Under the pieces are notes generated by a model. That model saw nothing but the letters and a program-made list of their open reading frames with translations, made no database searches and was not told where the DNA came from. From Cordylochernes scorpioides (taxonomy: Eukaryota > Arthropoda > Arachnida > Pseudoscorpiones > Chernetidae): a stretch of DNA of 64,000 nucleotides. Below are positions 53,888 through 64,000 of the stretch, in pieces. Position numbers and translations under genes: made by a program. Positions within the stretch are counted from its first letter, which is position 1, and the number at the start of each line of letters is the position of its first letter. The stretch lies in assembly GCA_030710605.1 (NCBI GenBank), contig CP092874.1, forward strand, positions 67,994,658 to 68,058,657, in the 5' to 3' direction.

Positions 53888-56800
53888 GATGGCCCCGGAT
53901 GTGAGAGGGTTCATATGGAGGGATTTAAGAGAGCGGAATAGGAAGACTGTTATTAAGGAAGTAATTTTTAAAAATAAATTGAAATGAGTTGGTATATAAC
54001 ATGGGGTTGATTTCTGTATATCCATAAGAGGTAATAAAGCATAAACAACTAATATTAAGCATACAAGTAAAACAAAAATAGGAATAAAAGAATTAATAGA
54101 GAGCATATAATGACGATAGGTAAAAATAAAACGATTGGATGGGAAAATCATGATCTCTTCGTGATGGGCGTTAGAAAGGGTTGAGGGGTTAGTTATTACT
54201 TGGTTGAGGCAATGTCACTTTGACTCAAGTCCCAAACCATTTAATGTGCACGGCGCGGAAAACCTAGGCCATGTTTCACATGTAAATTAAGGACCGACTA
54301 AAGTTACAGTACCACAATCGAAAAGTAAGATAAGGGTGATTGTTATGGGTTTTAGTAATTAGTCGTTAAGACGTACGCATGCAGGATAAATGAGGGCGAA
54401 GATCAGTGACCAGAAATCAAAGTTTTAATTAGAGTCGTCAGGGGCTTAGCGAGAAAAAGAGTAAAATAAAAAAAAAATGTGCCAGCGTGTGGCATGAGAG
54501 TGCCCTGGAATAAAAAAAAATACAATTTGCACGTATCCAAGCCAGAAGTTGGGAGAAGGTAAATCTGGGGGACGGTGTGTCAAGATTGTTAATTACGAAA
54601 TCAAAGGAGGTCAAATCTAGCCTGCGAAGGAGTTAAAAGTTCCTGCGGAAAAGGAATGTTAGTAATTCTTAAGAAGTAACCTTTAAAGTGGTTGTTTAAG
54701 AGGTTATTGAAGATTGCCCTGTTTTTAGATCATGATTTTTAGTTTGATTATAAAAGAATATATCATTGAGATATGAAATTGCGAAATTAAGGCTTTGCAT
54801 ATAGCGTTAAATGATTTGAAAAATCGAAAATAGAATTGCGAAGTTAAATGCAAAGTAATCTTTAAAAAAAAAGTAAAAATAGTGATGATATGATACAAAG
54901 ATTAACACACTACAGCAGTATATAAGGGGTAATAGAAAGTGAAAATATTAAAAATGAGCAGTAATATACTCGATAGCATTGACATGGTAGCGGAAGATGA
55001 AACAATGTAAATAACATCTAATTTATAAAGTGAGAGAAAATATAAAATGATAAATGCAAATTAGTGATATAAACATGAAATATAAACTTGAGATTATTAG
55101 ATATGATATGAAAGATAAAATATAAAGTTGATTATAAAATAGAGTCATTAAGCAAAAGTAAATAAGTTTTGGTAAAGAAAAAAAAAAAGACAATAATCTA
55201 AACTAATTGGTTGACGTAAAAAAAAACAATTATAAGAGCTATATAATGATTATATAAAGGATATTAAAATGAAAAATTTTTAAAAAATGTTCATCGAGAA
55301 GGAAGAGCAAGTAAGATTATATATAGAAATTATATATCGTGAAAGAATGGAAAGTTGTAGGCCAAACGTAATGTTCCTGTTTTTTTTTTAGGATGGGTAG
55401 AGAGAGCTTTAAATTGTCCTCGATTGATATCTTTGGTCTTGTTGGCCTAAGTTTTTCTAACTTATCGAATTTGTTTTATGTTTGACGTGACTCGTGGATC
55501 ACATTGTTTCCAACTGTGAAACTCATCGAGTCCTAATGTTGTCGTTTTTTTTTTTTTTTTTTTTAAACTTATGTGGGTGTGTGTGATTTTTGTAGGTAAA
55601 GTGTTGTCTTTGGCACGCACTAATATTTAATTTAATAGGTGGCGAAAGTTCATTAGAGAACACGGGGTGGCGACGAATGTAACAAGATGTCGGCTGTTTG
55701 TTTGCTCGGGGGGGCGAGGGGGAGCGAAGCTATTTTTAATGCGATTCCGGATGTAGGTCAGGGAGGCCTTTTGCGAGGCTGCTTGCTTTCTTTCAACTTA
55801 TTGGAAGTTAATTCGAACTACGTTCGGAGATATTATTTCTAAAATTGTAAACACAAAAGCGTTTTGATTTGTCACGTTTGGTGACAAGCGTTATGGGATT
55901 GACATAGGGAGATACAGAGGTTGTAATTATCCTGTGTGTTCAAGCATTTGTTCGATTTGTGTTTGTATTTCGAAAATTCGGATATTGTATCTGTTGATAT
56001 TAAATCGAATGGCTTTTGGCGAACTTAGTAAAAATGTTATTCAATGATATCAGGTTGGAATTGAGTGAAATTGCGACTATCGACGTGAACAATGTGTGGT
56101 TAAATAAATGTGTCACAGGCGTGGTGAAGGCGTCTTTGGCCTGAGAAGTGAAAGAGTTTAGTGGTGTGGCGCTGTGACACGAAGCGAAAAAATTGTAAAT
56201 GAAAAGTTATCACGTGAAGTCTTTGTTTTGTACAAAATCTAACCTGTTTTACTAAGAATAACAAATTACTAAAGTCATGGTTGCTGGTTGTACGAACATA
56301 TCGATAATTTTTATATTATTAGTGGATATGACACGTTTAATGTGAGAAAAAAAAAGATTGTGTGTGTTTAGTAGGGCGACGTGATGCAGCTTGTGTAGCT
56401 CGAAATTGGATTTGGGTGATAAGTCGCGCATTAAAAATTGTCGTCAATTGGAAAAAGTGATGTGAGAGGGTGTTGTTTATTTTGTTGAGAGTGATTTGTC
56501 GATATTTAACTATGCGTGTAAAAGGAAGGGGTGTAGTTATGTGGGAATTTAACGATTGGAATAGTTTTGGAAGGCTGTGATTTAAGTTACTTCTGTCCAA
56601 AGATATGAAAGAAAAGGACATAGGGGCGTTGAAAATGGGATTAGGAACATTACAATAAGATTAAATAAGAATGTTGGAGTTCACCACGTGTGAGCAACCT
56701 GTTCCAGGAGGGGAAAATTTAGTAAATGGGACAGTTGTATTAACCTGTCCATGGGACACGTGTTGCTTGCACGAAGTGAATTGGTACAAGGTAGTTGGTA

Positions 56801-57770
56801 GAGGTACATTATATTGATACAGGAGTAGCTGAGGACAGTTTATAATTAGTAGAAATCTTCTTATGGAATTAAGGAATAAAATGACAAAAGGCAATGGTTA
56901 TCGATTATATGGAATTTTAGATTCTGCGTTATGTTACTTATTTTTAAGATCAAAAAGATATAATCTATGGTGAAAATATTGTTAGCTATGGCATTAATAG
57001 TTAAGTTAAATGGATGGACAGGTATTTTCTTTTACAAACTGATTTCTATTATTTTAAAGGTATTCTGCCTAATTATATCGAAAGATGCTCCTGTAACAAG
57101 TAGTAGAGTAGGTTTACATTATGGGACAGTTCAGTTCGAACGAGCAATTGTTCCACAAAAATTATAGAAGGAGAAACCTACTGTTGTGCTGTCTTGTATG
57201 TCGGGACAGTCCTGGTTTGGTGCCATAGTTGGAGGATCTTTGGGACAGTCAGAGTTCATTGTTTGCGCTGGGCTCGTGGTTTAGAGATGGTCGGGGGAGC
57301 AGGTAACATACGCTCGCGTGTTGGTAACTCGGAGGGGTGCTTGCAGGAGATTTGCTGGCTTTCTCAGTCTTGTAGAGTATTGTAGTTGGGCCCGATCTGC
57401 TTGGGCGTCGTAGTTGGTGAAGAAGCTCTGCGCCTCGTACGAACCATCGTAGCGATTCCACCTCTCGCGATGTCCGGTCACGGCAGAAAGCTGATGTAGC
57501 GTCCTGGTCAACCTCCCTAGGACATCTGACACCGGCGGCGGGGGGCGTGACGTCTTCCTGGCCGGGGGCAATTTCCTGCGTCTTACCGAGGGTGGTTTCT
57601 TTCTTCGGAAAAGTGGGGTTGTCGCCACTTTCGTAGTCGGGATCGGTCTTCATGGGCTCCTTTGACTCCTCCTCTCTTCCCTGTTCCATCTTTCTGTACA
57701 GACAGTGGTCTACTTGCTTACTTGTACCTTGGCGTCCACTATCCTGTCGACTCTTCGTTACGGGGGAGTC
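53888..57770 (+). other. Interior of element G: mostly non-coding, with an Ig-like relic
   Basis: There is no frame above about 150 codons and no retroviral motif. The first 2.7 kb is AT-rich with T and A runs. From 56680 a broken reading can be followed: GTVVLTCPWD then EVNWYKVVG, and around 57095-57190 SRFTLWDSSV then IEGETYCCAV. These mimic the B-strand Cys, C-strand Trp, and RFT...DxGxYxC blocks of an immunoglobulin V domain, with stops and frame changes between. 57290-57690 is GC-richer with an unassigned 146-codon minus frame. This is possibly host sequence captured by the element. Confidence 0.35.
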
Positions 57771-58548
57771 TGTGATATCTTGGGACCTCTGGGACCAGTG
57801 TTACCTGATGCTAGACGAACCTCGATGTCAACTCTACCGTGCAGTCGTGGTGGAAGGCGACACAGCTGGGCCAAAGGTGAAATAAACAAACAGAGATTCC
57901 ACTAAGAAGCGTCTGACATCAAGAAGGAATGGGATGAGGAGAGAGGGAGAGAGATCTTAGAGCAAGTGTTACCGTTGGGATCCAAGTGAAGACTGCCAAT
58001 TCTAGGTTCTCGATTTAACACCACGACCTTGCTTCTTTCTAATTGGCTGACCTATTTAGGTGATTCTTTCCTAATTGATGGGACTTTTTCACGTGGCCGT
58101 AGGCTATTGGTTGACCTACTTAGGTATTGTCTTCTGATTGGGCCTGGCTTATCTCTTTGACGGAGGATATATATCCGGCCTTGCTACGGAAATACGGGGC
58201 GTTACTCTTAGCTTTTATGGTTTCTGCGTTATCAGATACGCCCTGTCCTGTCAGGAAGTATTGACTTGTAAATTATTTATAGTTGGGCTGGTTTTAAGCC
58301 TCTTTTGCTAGGCCTTGCTTCGACTTCTGTCCTAAGCCTGATTAGTTTTAACCTTAACTTTCTCCTGTTGGTCTCCATTCCTTCTATCTGTACAGTTGCG
58401 ATACTTTATTAGATTCTTACGCGGTACAGATTGATGTTAGTTGAGGTTTTCTATGTGCAGTACATAAGAAGTTATATACAGTCATGGGGTGGAACATGTG
58501 GTAGTCGATATCTAGACTATTTACAACAATTCCATGGTCTTAAATCAT

Positions 58549-58552
<4 letters not shown>
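57771..58552 (+). repeat. 3' LTR of element G
   Basis: 782 bp, nearly identical to 53106-53887, followed by the TA microsatellite 58553-58584. Confidence 0.85.
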
Positions 58553-58584
<32 letters not shown>

Positions 58585-58587
<3 letters not shown>

Positions 58588-59338
58588 TAATTTAAACCAA
58601 CAACCCTATATTGTATAATACTTATAACAAGATTGTCAAGTTGTATATCAAAACACATCTATAAATAATAATACGCATGATTGACATGTGTCATTACATC
58701 ACCATATGTAATGTACTTTGTACAAACTGAGGATGAATAAATAAAACTATGTAATAGATTAAGAGCTGAGCTAAGCAAGAGATCGAGATAGAAATCAACC
58801 CTAAAGAGGAATTTGGCAGGCCGTTGCCATCAGGTCCAAAGGGTGTAGAAAATACCGCAGACACCCCACGCCCTTTGCACCCGTTCAAAATCCAAATTCT
58901 CGCATGTCTCCCCCCCTCGGCAAAGATATATAAAACATCCGCCCTAGCCGAAATTATAGTCACTTCACCATCGGCGTGAGCCCTCGTCGGTTGTACTCAG
59001 GTCCACCTCATCGACCATGTAGAACAGTAAGAATTCTTCTATCTCCATCTTGCTCTCAGCTCGACTCCTATCTGTTCACGGATCTTTCCTACTACAACTG
59101 TGTCTCTTCGTTTTTTGTGTGTGGACATTCCAAAGCTTTCCACTCTGCCTCGACCACGACTGCCTGTACTCTGTGAGAACTGTTAAAGGTCCTCCAAGGT
59201 GCAGAGAGGTACTGGAAAACTCTCCACGCCCTGACTGTCCCTCTCAGTTACTACTGGTTTGACCCTCGTTTATCACAGCTATAGCGAGAGTGGACAGGAT
59301 ATCTCATCACAGATGAGTCGACAGGATCTCACATCACA
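58585..59338 (+). mobile_element. Probable solo LTR in the TA microsatellite
   Basis: A non-TA block sits between two TA runs, starting TGGTAATTT and ending CTCACATCACA. It has a promoter-like GATATATAAAACATCC at 58923-58938 and short repeats of GACAGGAT...CTCATCACA near its end. LTR-like ends, a TATA box and the 754-bp length fit a solo LTR, but no second copy is present to prove it. Confidence 0.4.
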
Positions 59339-59441
59339 TATATATATTCCAAATAATAATAAAAATGTATTTCAAAATATAAAAATGTGTAGTAAAAAAT
59401 ATAAAGAAATATATTCAAAAATAGAAATACATATTTAATAA
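59339..59441. other. AT-rich spacer
   Basis: The end of the TA tract and AT-rich DNA (ATATAAAAATG-like repeats). No feature is seen. Confidence 0.5.
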
Positions 59442-59936
59442 TGTTAAAATCGTGATGATTTTATACGTTTTACTTTGCTGTAATACTTTAAATAAACTAT
59501 TTCCAAATCTCTACATGTCCAAATATTCGGGCGCCAGTGGCTGCAGAAAATCAGACCACAAATTTATTCATCTATGGCACATTTATAGACCTAAAGCTGT
59601 GCCAGCTAGCAATAAATGTTGAAGGAAATTAACCAATCCTTTTTGGCTAAACATATTTTATTTTGGTCTAATAAAATAAACTTTCAATGTACGGCAGATA
59701 AAAACAAAAAAATACCTAAATAATATTATGCGCATAAAATTTTTTAAAAAATGATTTAAAAAACTATATAAGATTAAATAGGGAGGAGTTTAATATATGT
59801 AGAAATATAAACTTAAAAAAAAAAAGAAAAAAAGGCCTATCATGCCAAAATCCCATATTTCCCCACCTACCTCTGGATCCAAACACCCGAGTCCAGGATT
59901 CGAAAAAGGGGCGGCTAAGGCCGCAGCCAGTGGTTT
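59442..59936 (-). repeat. Family-A LTR, 3' part, inverted
   Basis: The reverse complement matches the last 495 or so bases of the family-A LTR (TGCGGC...CGAATCCTGGACT, GGCATGATAGGCCTTTTT, ATGAATAAATTTGTGGTCTG, ending CGATTTTAACA). It is cut off at 59936, where the gag relic of the opposite strand begins. Confidence 0.75.
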
Positions 59937-60730
59937 GAGAACAATGAGGAGAGCATCCTGACCTGGACGGAGTTCATGTCCCAGTTAGAATCAGTTTTCG
60001 GAGAAAACGAAAACTTGAGGCTACGAGCTGAGAAAACCCTTAAAGCTCGCGCACAATTAAAAAGTGAAAGCACCAAATTTTACATTCAAGACGTCCTGCG
60101 CCTCTGCAGAGAGGTATATCCTCAAATGAATTAGGAAGATAAAATATCCCATATGATGAAAGGGATAACTGAGGAGCTCTACCAAGCACTTCTCTCAAGG
60201 GATGTGCATAACACTGAGCAATTCGTCCCCGAGTGTTGCTGCATTGAAGTCCTACATTGTAAGCGAGTGACCCCAACCAGGTAGGAGCGACTACCAAATG
60301 TGGCGTCTCTCAGTGATCATGTAAACAGAGCAGATATGTCATCTATGATTAGGCAAATTGTTCGTGAGGAGGTACAGCCGGCATTAGGCTCTACTCGAGA
60401 GGAACCAAAATTTTCTACCATCGAAGATATGGTAAAGGAGGAGATTGGAAGAACCCTGGAAAGACCTCGACAGTTTTATAATAATAGATATGTGGCCCCA
60501 ACAATAAGACCGCACCCTGAACCTCGTACCCAAAACAAAATAGGAAGACGCGACACAAACGAATGGCGAACCACTGAAGGAAGCCGATTTGTTTTCACTG
60601 CAGACTCCCTGGTCACGTTGTCCGCTACTACCGTGATAGACAAAGACAAAACGAGGAAAAGGGTAACGAATACTATCAAAATAGACAAGAACCAAGGACG
60701 TTCTTCAACTCTCGATCCGATTTCCATGAA
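59937..60730 (+). pseudogene. gag: Gypsy gag relic of a tick/spider-like type
   Basis: It opens with WFENNEESILTWTEF, then AEKTLKARAQ, STKFYIQDVLRLCREVYP, a TAG, HMMKGITEELYQALL, EVLHCKRVTPTR, a further stop, and LPNVASLSDHVNR followed by SMIRQIVREEVQPAL. From established knowledge, gags ending a helical domain with an R-x-TP-R, LPNV and REEVQ series are abundant in arachnid genomes. The zinc-knuckle region is not recognisable. A 272-codon open stretch starts at 60300, inside this gag. Confidence 0.6.
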
Positions 60731-60899
60731 CAAAATGATGATATGCAAAAAACTGCAAGCCGCTATAGCTATCGAAGCCCTTCCCCGAACCCTGGTCGTA
60801 AAGGACAATTTTCGTCGTCTGCTAGGAGATCCAGCCAGTCGCCTCGCCGTTCCCGTCAGGAAAACTAGAAAAACGTCCTATTTTGGAGGTAAGGCCACA

Positions 60900-62395
60900 C
60901 AATTTAGAAATCCTCGCTTGTCGACTACATTAGAATTAAAAGAAAATTACATAGACATTAAAATAGAAAGGAAAATGACGCATGCCCTTTTAGACTCAGG
61001 AGCCACAAATTCTGTGATATCTGAGAGGTTCAGACTGAAACTAAGAAAAATAATGTTTGCCCAAACTGATGCAACATTACGAGTAGCCAACAGTAAAATT
61101 GTAAGACCAAAAGGATGATGTACTTTGAAACTGGACCTAAATGGACTACAGGAAAAGTTCGATTTTGTCGTTATGGAAGACTGTAGTCACGATGTTATTC
61201 TTGGTTAGGACTTTTCAGAGTTATCCAGAGTAGCAATTGACTCTGCAGATGATACAATTTTTTTTAGAAAAATGTCTTTTTGAGGATACACCTAAGAAGA
61301 GCTCACGTCTCTACTCGGAATTGGAATATAGAATTGAGCCCGCATCTATTCAACTAATTGAAGTAGCAAGTCGTGACATTCCTAATGACCCGATTGTGGT
61401 GGCAGAATGTCGGTAACAGCTATTACTGGAAAGAGAACTAACGGCTCCCTCCTCTGTCAATTCTCTTACCAGTAACCAAGGTAAACTTTGGGTGGTGAAT
61501 TCGAGTCCATATCCGAAACTAATCCCACAGGGGATGCCTGTAACCGATTGTGTTGTCATCGAATATAGTCAACTATGTACTCTAACTGATTGTAACCAAG
61601 TTGAAACAGTGGCGAAATATTCTGAAGATCCAAAAATATCATAATTTTTAATAGATTATTCACTTGATGAATCTCAAAAAGAAAAATTAAGAAATCTGTT
61701 ACAAAACCTATATGGATATTTTCGCGAATTTAGTAAAAGAAAACAATTCAGGGATGTCAATGTTAAAGACCGAATTAATACTGGAGACCACCTACCGACC
61801 AAACAAAGACCATACCGAGTTACTCCAAGAGAACGCAAAATTATTCAGGATGAGGTAAACAAGATGGAAAAACTTGACATCATTCAGCCCTCTGAAAGTC
61901 CATGGGCCTCACCAGTAGTATCGATAAGAAAAAAGTTGAAGCTGGAGATTATACGTCGATTACTGCCGCCTGAACAAAATAACAAAGAAGGATGTCTACC
62001 CTCTCCCAAGGATCGACGACACTTTAGACTGCTTATGGGGATATAAATTTTATTCCTCCATGGACCTCCAATCAGGGTACTGGCAGATCGACGTAGAAAA
62101 ATCGGACCGTGAGAAAACAGCTTTTATAACTCCAATTGGACTGTATGAGTTCAAAGTAATGCCATTCGAGTTATGTAATGCTCCAGCTACCTTCGAACAA
62201 ATATATAATCTTCTGAAGGGTCTTTAGTGGACCATTTGCTTTTTTTACCGCGACGACATCATCGTTTTTCAGATGATTTTGAAGAATATCGAAGACGCCT
62301 TCAACTTGTATTAAATTGCCTTGAGAAAACCGGATTATGTCTCAATTCCAAGAAATGAAAATTTGGTGCAAAAACTATTACGGTCCTTGGTCTTT
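60900..62395 (+). pseudogene. pol: Gypsy pol relic: protease and RT
   Basis: Protease: MTHALLDSGATNSVISERF at about 60975 and HDVILG near 61195. After several breaks RT begins at about 61640: TKQRPYRVTPRERK, MEKLDIIQPSESPWASPV, a shift, FYSSMDLQSGYWQI, TAFITPIGLYEFKVMPFE, APATFEQIYN, and RDDIIVF near 62250 for the YxDD box. It stops at about 62395, where sequence of the opposite orientation begins. RNase H and integrase are missing. It is inactive. Confidence 0.7.
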
Positions 62396-62635
62396 TTATA
62401 GAGGCAGTGCACTATGAAGAGTAGCTCTCTTACTTTGACACGTTGGAAATTGTTCATCCATCATTGCATATAATTGCCTTTTTAGAGTTTGAACAAATTG
62501 ATCAGTTAATCCATTTGTGGCTATATGTGCTGGTGCAATTAACTTTAGAAAATACCGTTTTGAGTACAAAATGATTTTAACTGAGGCTAACAAAAGTTTT
62601 GGCTGGGTCTTACACCATGACATGTAAATTATCAA
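62396..62635 (-). pseudogene. Gypsy integrase scrap, inverted
   Basis: On the minus strand, residues 27-55 of a 79-codon frame read FLKLIAPAHIATNGLTDQF followed by VQTLKRQLYAM. This is the conserved integrase region around the third catalytic acid, where the usual Glu position (TNGxxER) reads TDQ. It lies head-on against the RT relic, so an inversion or recombination joined two parts. Confidence 0.55.
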
Positions 62636-62748
62636 TGGGTCAAAATATGTTGGAAAGTAATTAGGGTGTTTTGACTATATCACATTTATATTTTGTGCCA
62701 ACAACAATTAAAACAGTAATCTCCTAATGGTCTTTAATAATCAATATG
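62636..62748. other. Short AT-rich junction
   Basis: No feature. There is no polypurine tract before the LTR that starts at 62749, so that LTR is not the 3' LTR of the relic beside it. Confidence 0.5.
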
Positions 62749-64000
62749 TGTTGGAACACCTCGTGACCATAATATGCCAAAATAACCCAGAACCCCATCC
62801 AACCTAACCATATCCCACCTTTGTCCATCTAAGCCACAAACCTCTGGTGATTGCGAGGTGTTGAGATAGAGCCTGAAGCCACCTTTAGCCTTGACAGCAC
62901 CGAGCCAGAGACTGAGATCCCCTTCCTGTGGTCAAGCCACCTGACCTGTGGTGGATGAACTGGCCCTACCAAGCTAGTCTGAGATGGACTCAGACACCCC
63001 TTCCTTATGATCGAGCCACATGTCCGATGGTGGCCGACTTGACCACAAGCCAGAGTCCAAGATGGACTCAGACGCCCCTTCCCTGTAGTCAAGCCACCGA
63101 CCTATGGTGCTTAACCTGACTCCACCAGTATCAAGCCAGACTCCAGCATGCCTATGAGCAAGCCACAAGGCCAGTTGGGTGTTATAATCACCATCTTCAT
63201 GCAGAACACCAGCTCCATCACGAGCTCTGAACCTTTTCCAAGCTGACCCCAAGATGCCTAGAATCAACAATATTAATTATATTTTTAAAATTATTTTTTT
63301 TAATTCAATATTTTCGTAATTTTTATTTATTTATTTTTGTGAATTTTTCTTTAATAATTTTTATATTCAATTTATTTTTATTATTTCTGAAGATACCTTT
63401 TTTATTTTCACAGAAAGAAGGGTGATGATAGCCTTGGGGGGGGGGGGGGGGGGGGGTGAGTCCAGCAACACTGGGGCAAGGAAGCGGGATATTTACATTT
63501 TTTTGAGTGATAGTTTGATTTCTTCCTGAGAACCTAAAGACTTGGAGTTGCGGAGGGCTCAGGCCGCTGGCTGCGGCTTTAGCCGCCCTTTTTCGAATCC
63601 TGGACTTGGGTGGCTATATTTCAAGGTAGGTGGGGATAATCTGGGGCCTTTGGCATGATAGGCCTTTTTTTCTTTTTTTAAAGTTTATATATACCTTTAA
63701 ACTCCTCCTTTTTAACCTTATATATATAGTCTTTTTTTATCCTTTTATTTTATATATTATATACGCATAATATTATTTAAATATATATTTTTTTGTTTTT
63801 ATCAATTCTACGTTGTACATTGAAAATTTATTTTATTAGAATAAATAAAATATGCTTAGGCAAAAATGATTAGTTAATTTCTCCATCAAAATTTATTGCT
63901 AGCCAGCAAAGCTTTAGGTCTCTATGTGCCATAGATGAATAAATTTGTGGTCTGCTTTTCTGCAGCCACTGGCGCCCGAAAATTTTGGACAGGTAGAGAT
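62749..64000 (+). mobile_element. Family-A LTR, running off the right edge
   Basis: It starts TGTTGGAACACCTCG and follows 1142 onward throughout, with a longer G run (63437-63457) and an extra GTATCAAGCC...GGGTGTTATAATC segment (63128-63192) absent from the left copy. By comparison about 75 bases of the LTR lie beyond the window. Confidence 0.75.

Larger units (their letters stand above)
53106..58552 (+). mobile_element. Element G: young LTR retrotransposon without gag-pol (LARD-type)
   Basis: The 782-bp LTRs at 53106-53887 and 57771-58552 start TGTGATATCTTGGG and end AAATCATCACA. I noticed two differences (GAAGTCGAC/GAAGGCGAC and TTGGTGGG/TTGATGGG), so it is recent. TGGCCCCGGATGTGAGAG two bases after the 5' LTR is the primer-binding site, and ACGGGGGAG precedes the 3' LTR. 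TATA flanks it but lies in a TA repeat, so the duplication is uninformative. The 3.9-kb interior has no recognisable gag, protease or RT. Confidence 0.85.

Noticed and set aside
57249..57689. 146-codon minus-strand frame in element G
   Set aside because: GC-richer, charged composition, but overlapping frames are open on both strands and no motif is recognisable; not called as a gene.
1..64000. CRISPR array, operons, bacterial promoters or rRNA genes
   Set aside because: Repeats lack spacer structure, and gene content and signals are eukaryotic; no rRNA-like sequence seen.

Overview
The window is eukaryotic, AT-rich, intron-poor DNA made almost entirely of nested retroelements, with one Tc1/mariner DNA transposon and many tandem repeats. 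I see no recognisable host gene. The mix (Ty3/gypsy, BEL/Pao, copia, Penelope-like, LINE, Tc1 with an ARPHTA motif, a Helentron-type endonuclease) and a gypsy Gag at 59.9-60.7 kb of a kind I associate with ticks and spiders suggest an arthropod, possibly an arachnid. That assignment is an inference.

Layout by nesting. (1) 1-841: a partial, unrecognised open frame on the minus strand running off the left edge, then AT-rich repeats. (2) 842-36900: one LINE copy of about 4.5 kb, flanked by a 16-bp duplication (826-841 and 36901-36916), blown up to 36 kb by later insertions. These are a solo LTR (family A, 1142-2382); a large LTR element B (2388-26695) with 1.8-kb LTRs and no genes; a 452-bp inverted-repeat insert (27934-28385); and a palindromic array of tRNA-like monomers (31263-32462) beside a very young gypsy element H (32477-36771). 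Element B itself carries a solo LTR (3930-4175), a young gypsy element C (4575-9767) and a BEL/Pao element E (15920-21372). (3) 37289-41590: two Penelope-like (PLE) copies head to head. (4) 41601-49432: degraded gypsy element D, interrupted by a 5'-truncated copia element J. (5) 49433-51650: an endonuclease-domain relic, minisatellites and a 26-bp palindrome. (6) 51651-59345: a TA microsatellite that received a Tc1-like transposon, a 5.4-kb gene-poor LTR element G and a probable solo LTR. (7) 59442-64000: an inverted family-A LTR piece, a gypsy gag-pol relic, an inverted integrase scrap and a second family-A LTR running off the right edge.

Exact target-site duplications and matched LTR pairs support these boundaries. 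They also give relative ages: the LINE is oldest; A and B are nested in it; C (336-bp LTRs, one difference seen) and H (150-bp LTRs identical) are youngest. Most coding regions carry frameshifts, stops or lost catalytic residues. The exceptions are C and H, with one in-frame stop each in pol, and the Tc1-like transposase, which is uninterrupted.

The most interesting theme is three insertions (27934-28385, 31263-32462, 37289-41590) that are all head-to-head inverted and all carry 12-13-bp duplications. One is a PLE encoding a GIY-YIG endonuclease and one is a multimeric tRNA-like array. This suggests that PLE machinery mobilises small tRNA-like and ribozyme-like RNAs in trans.
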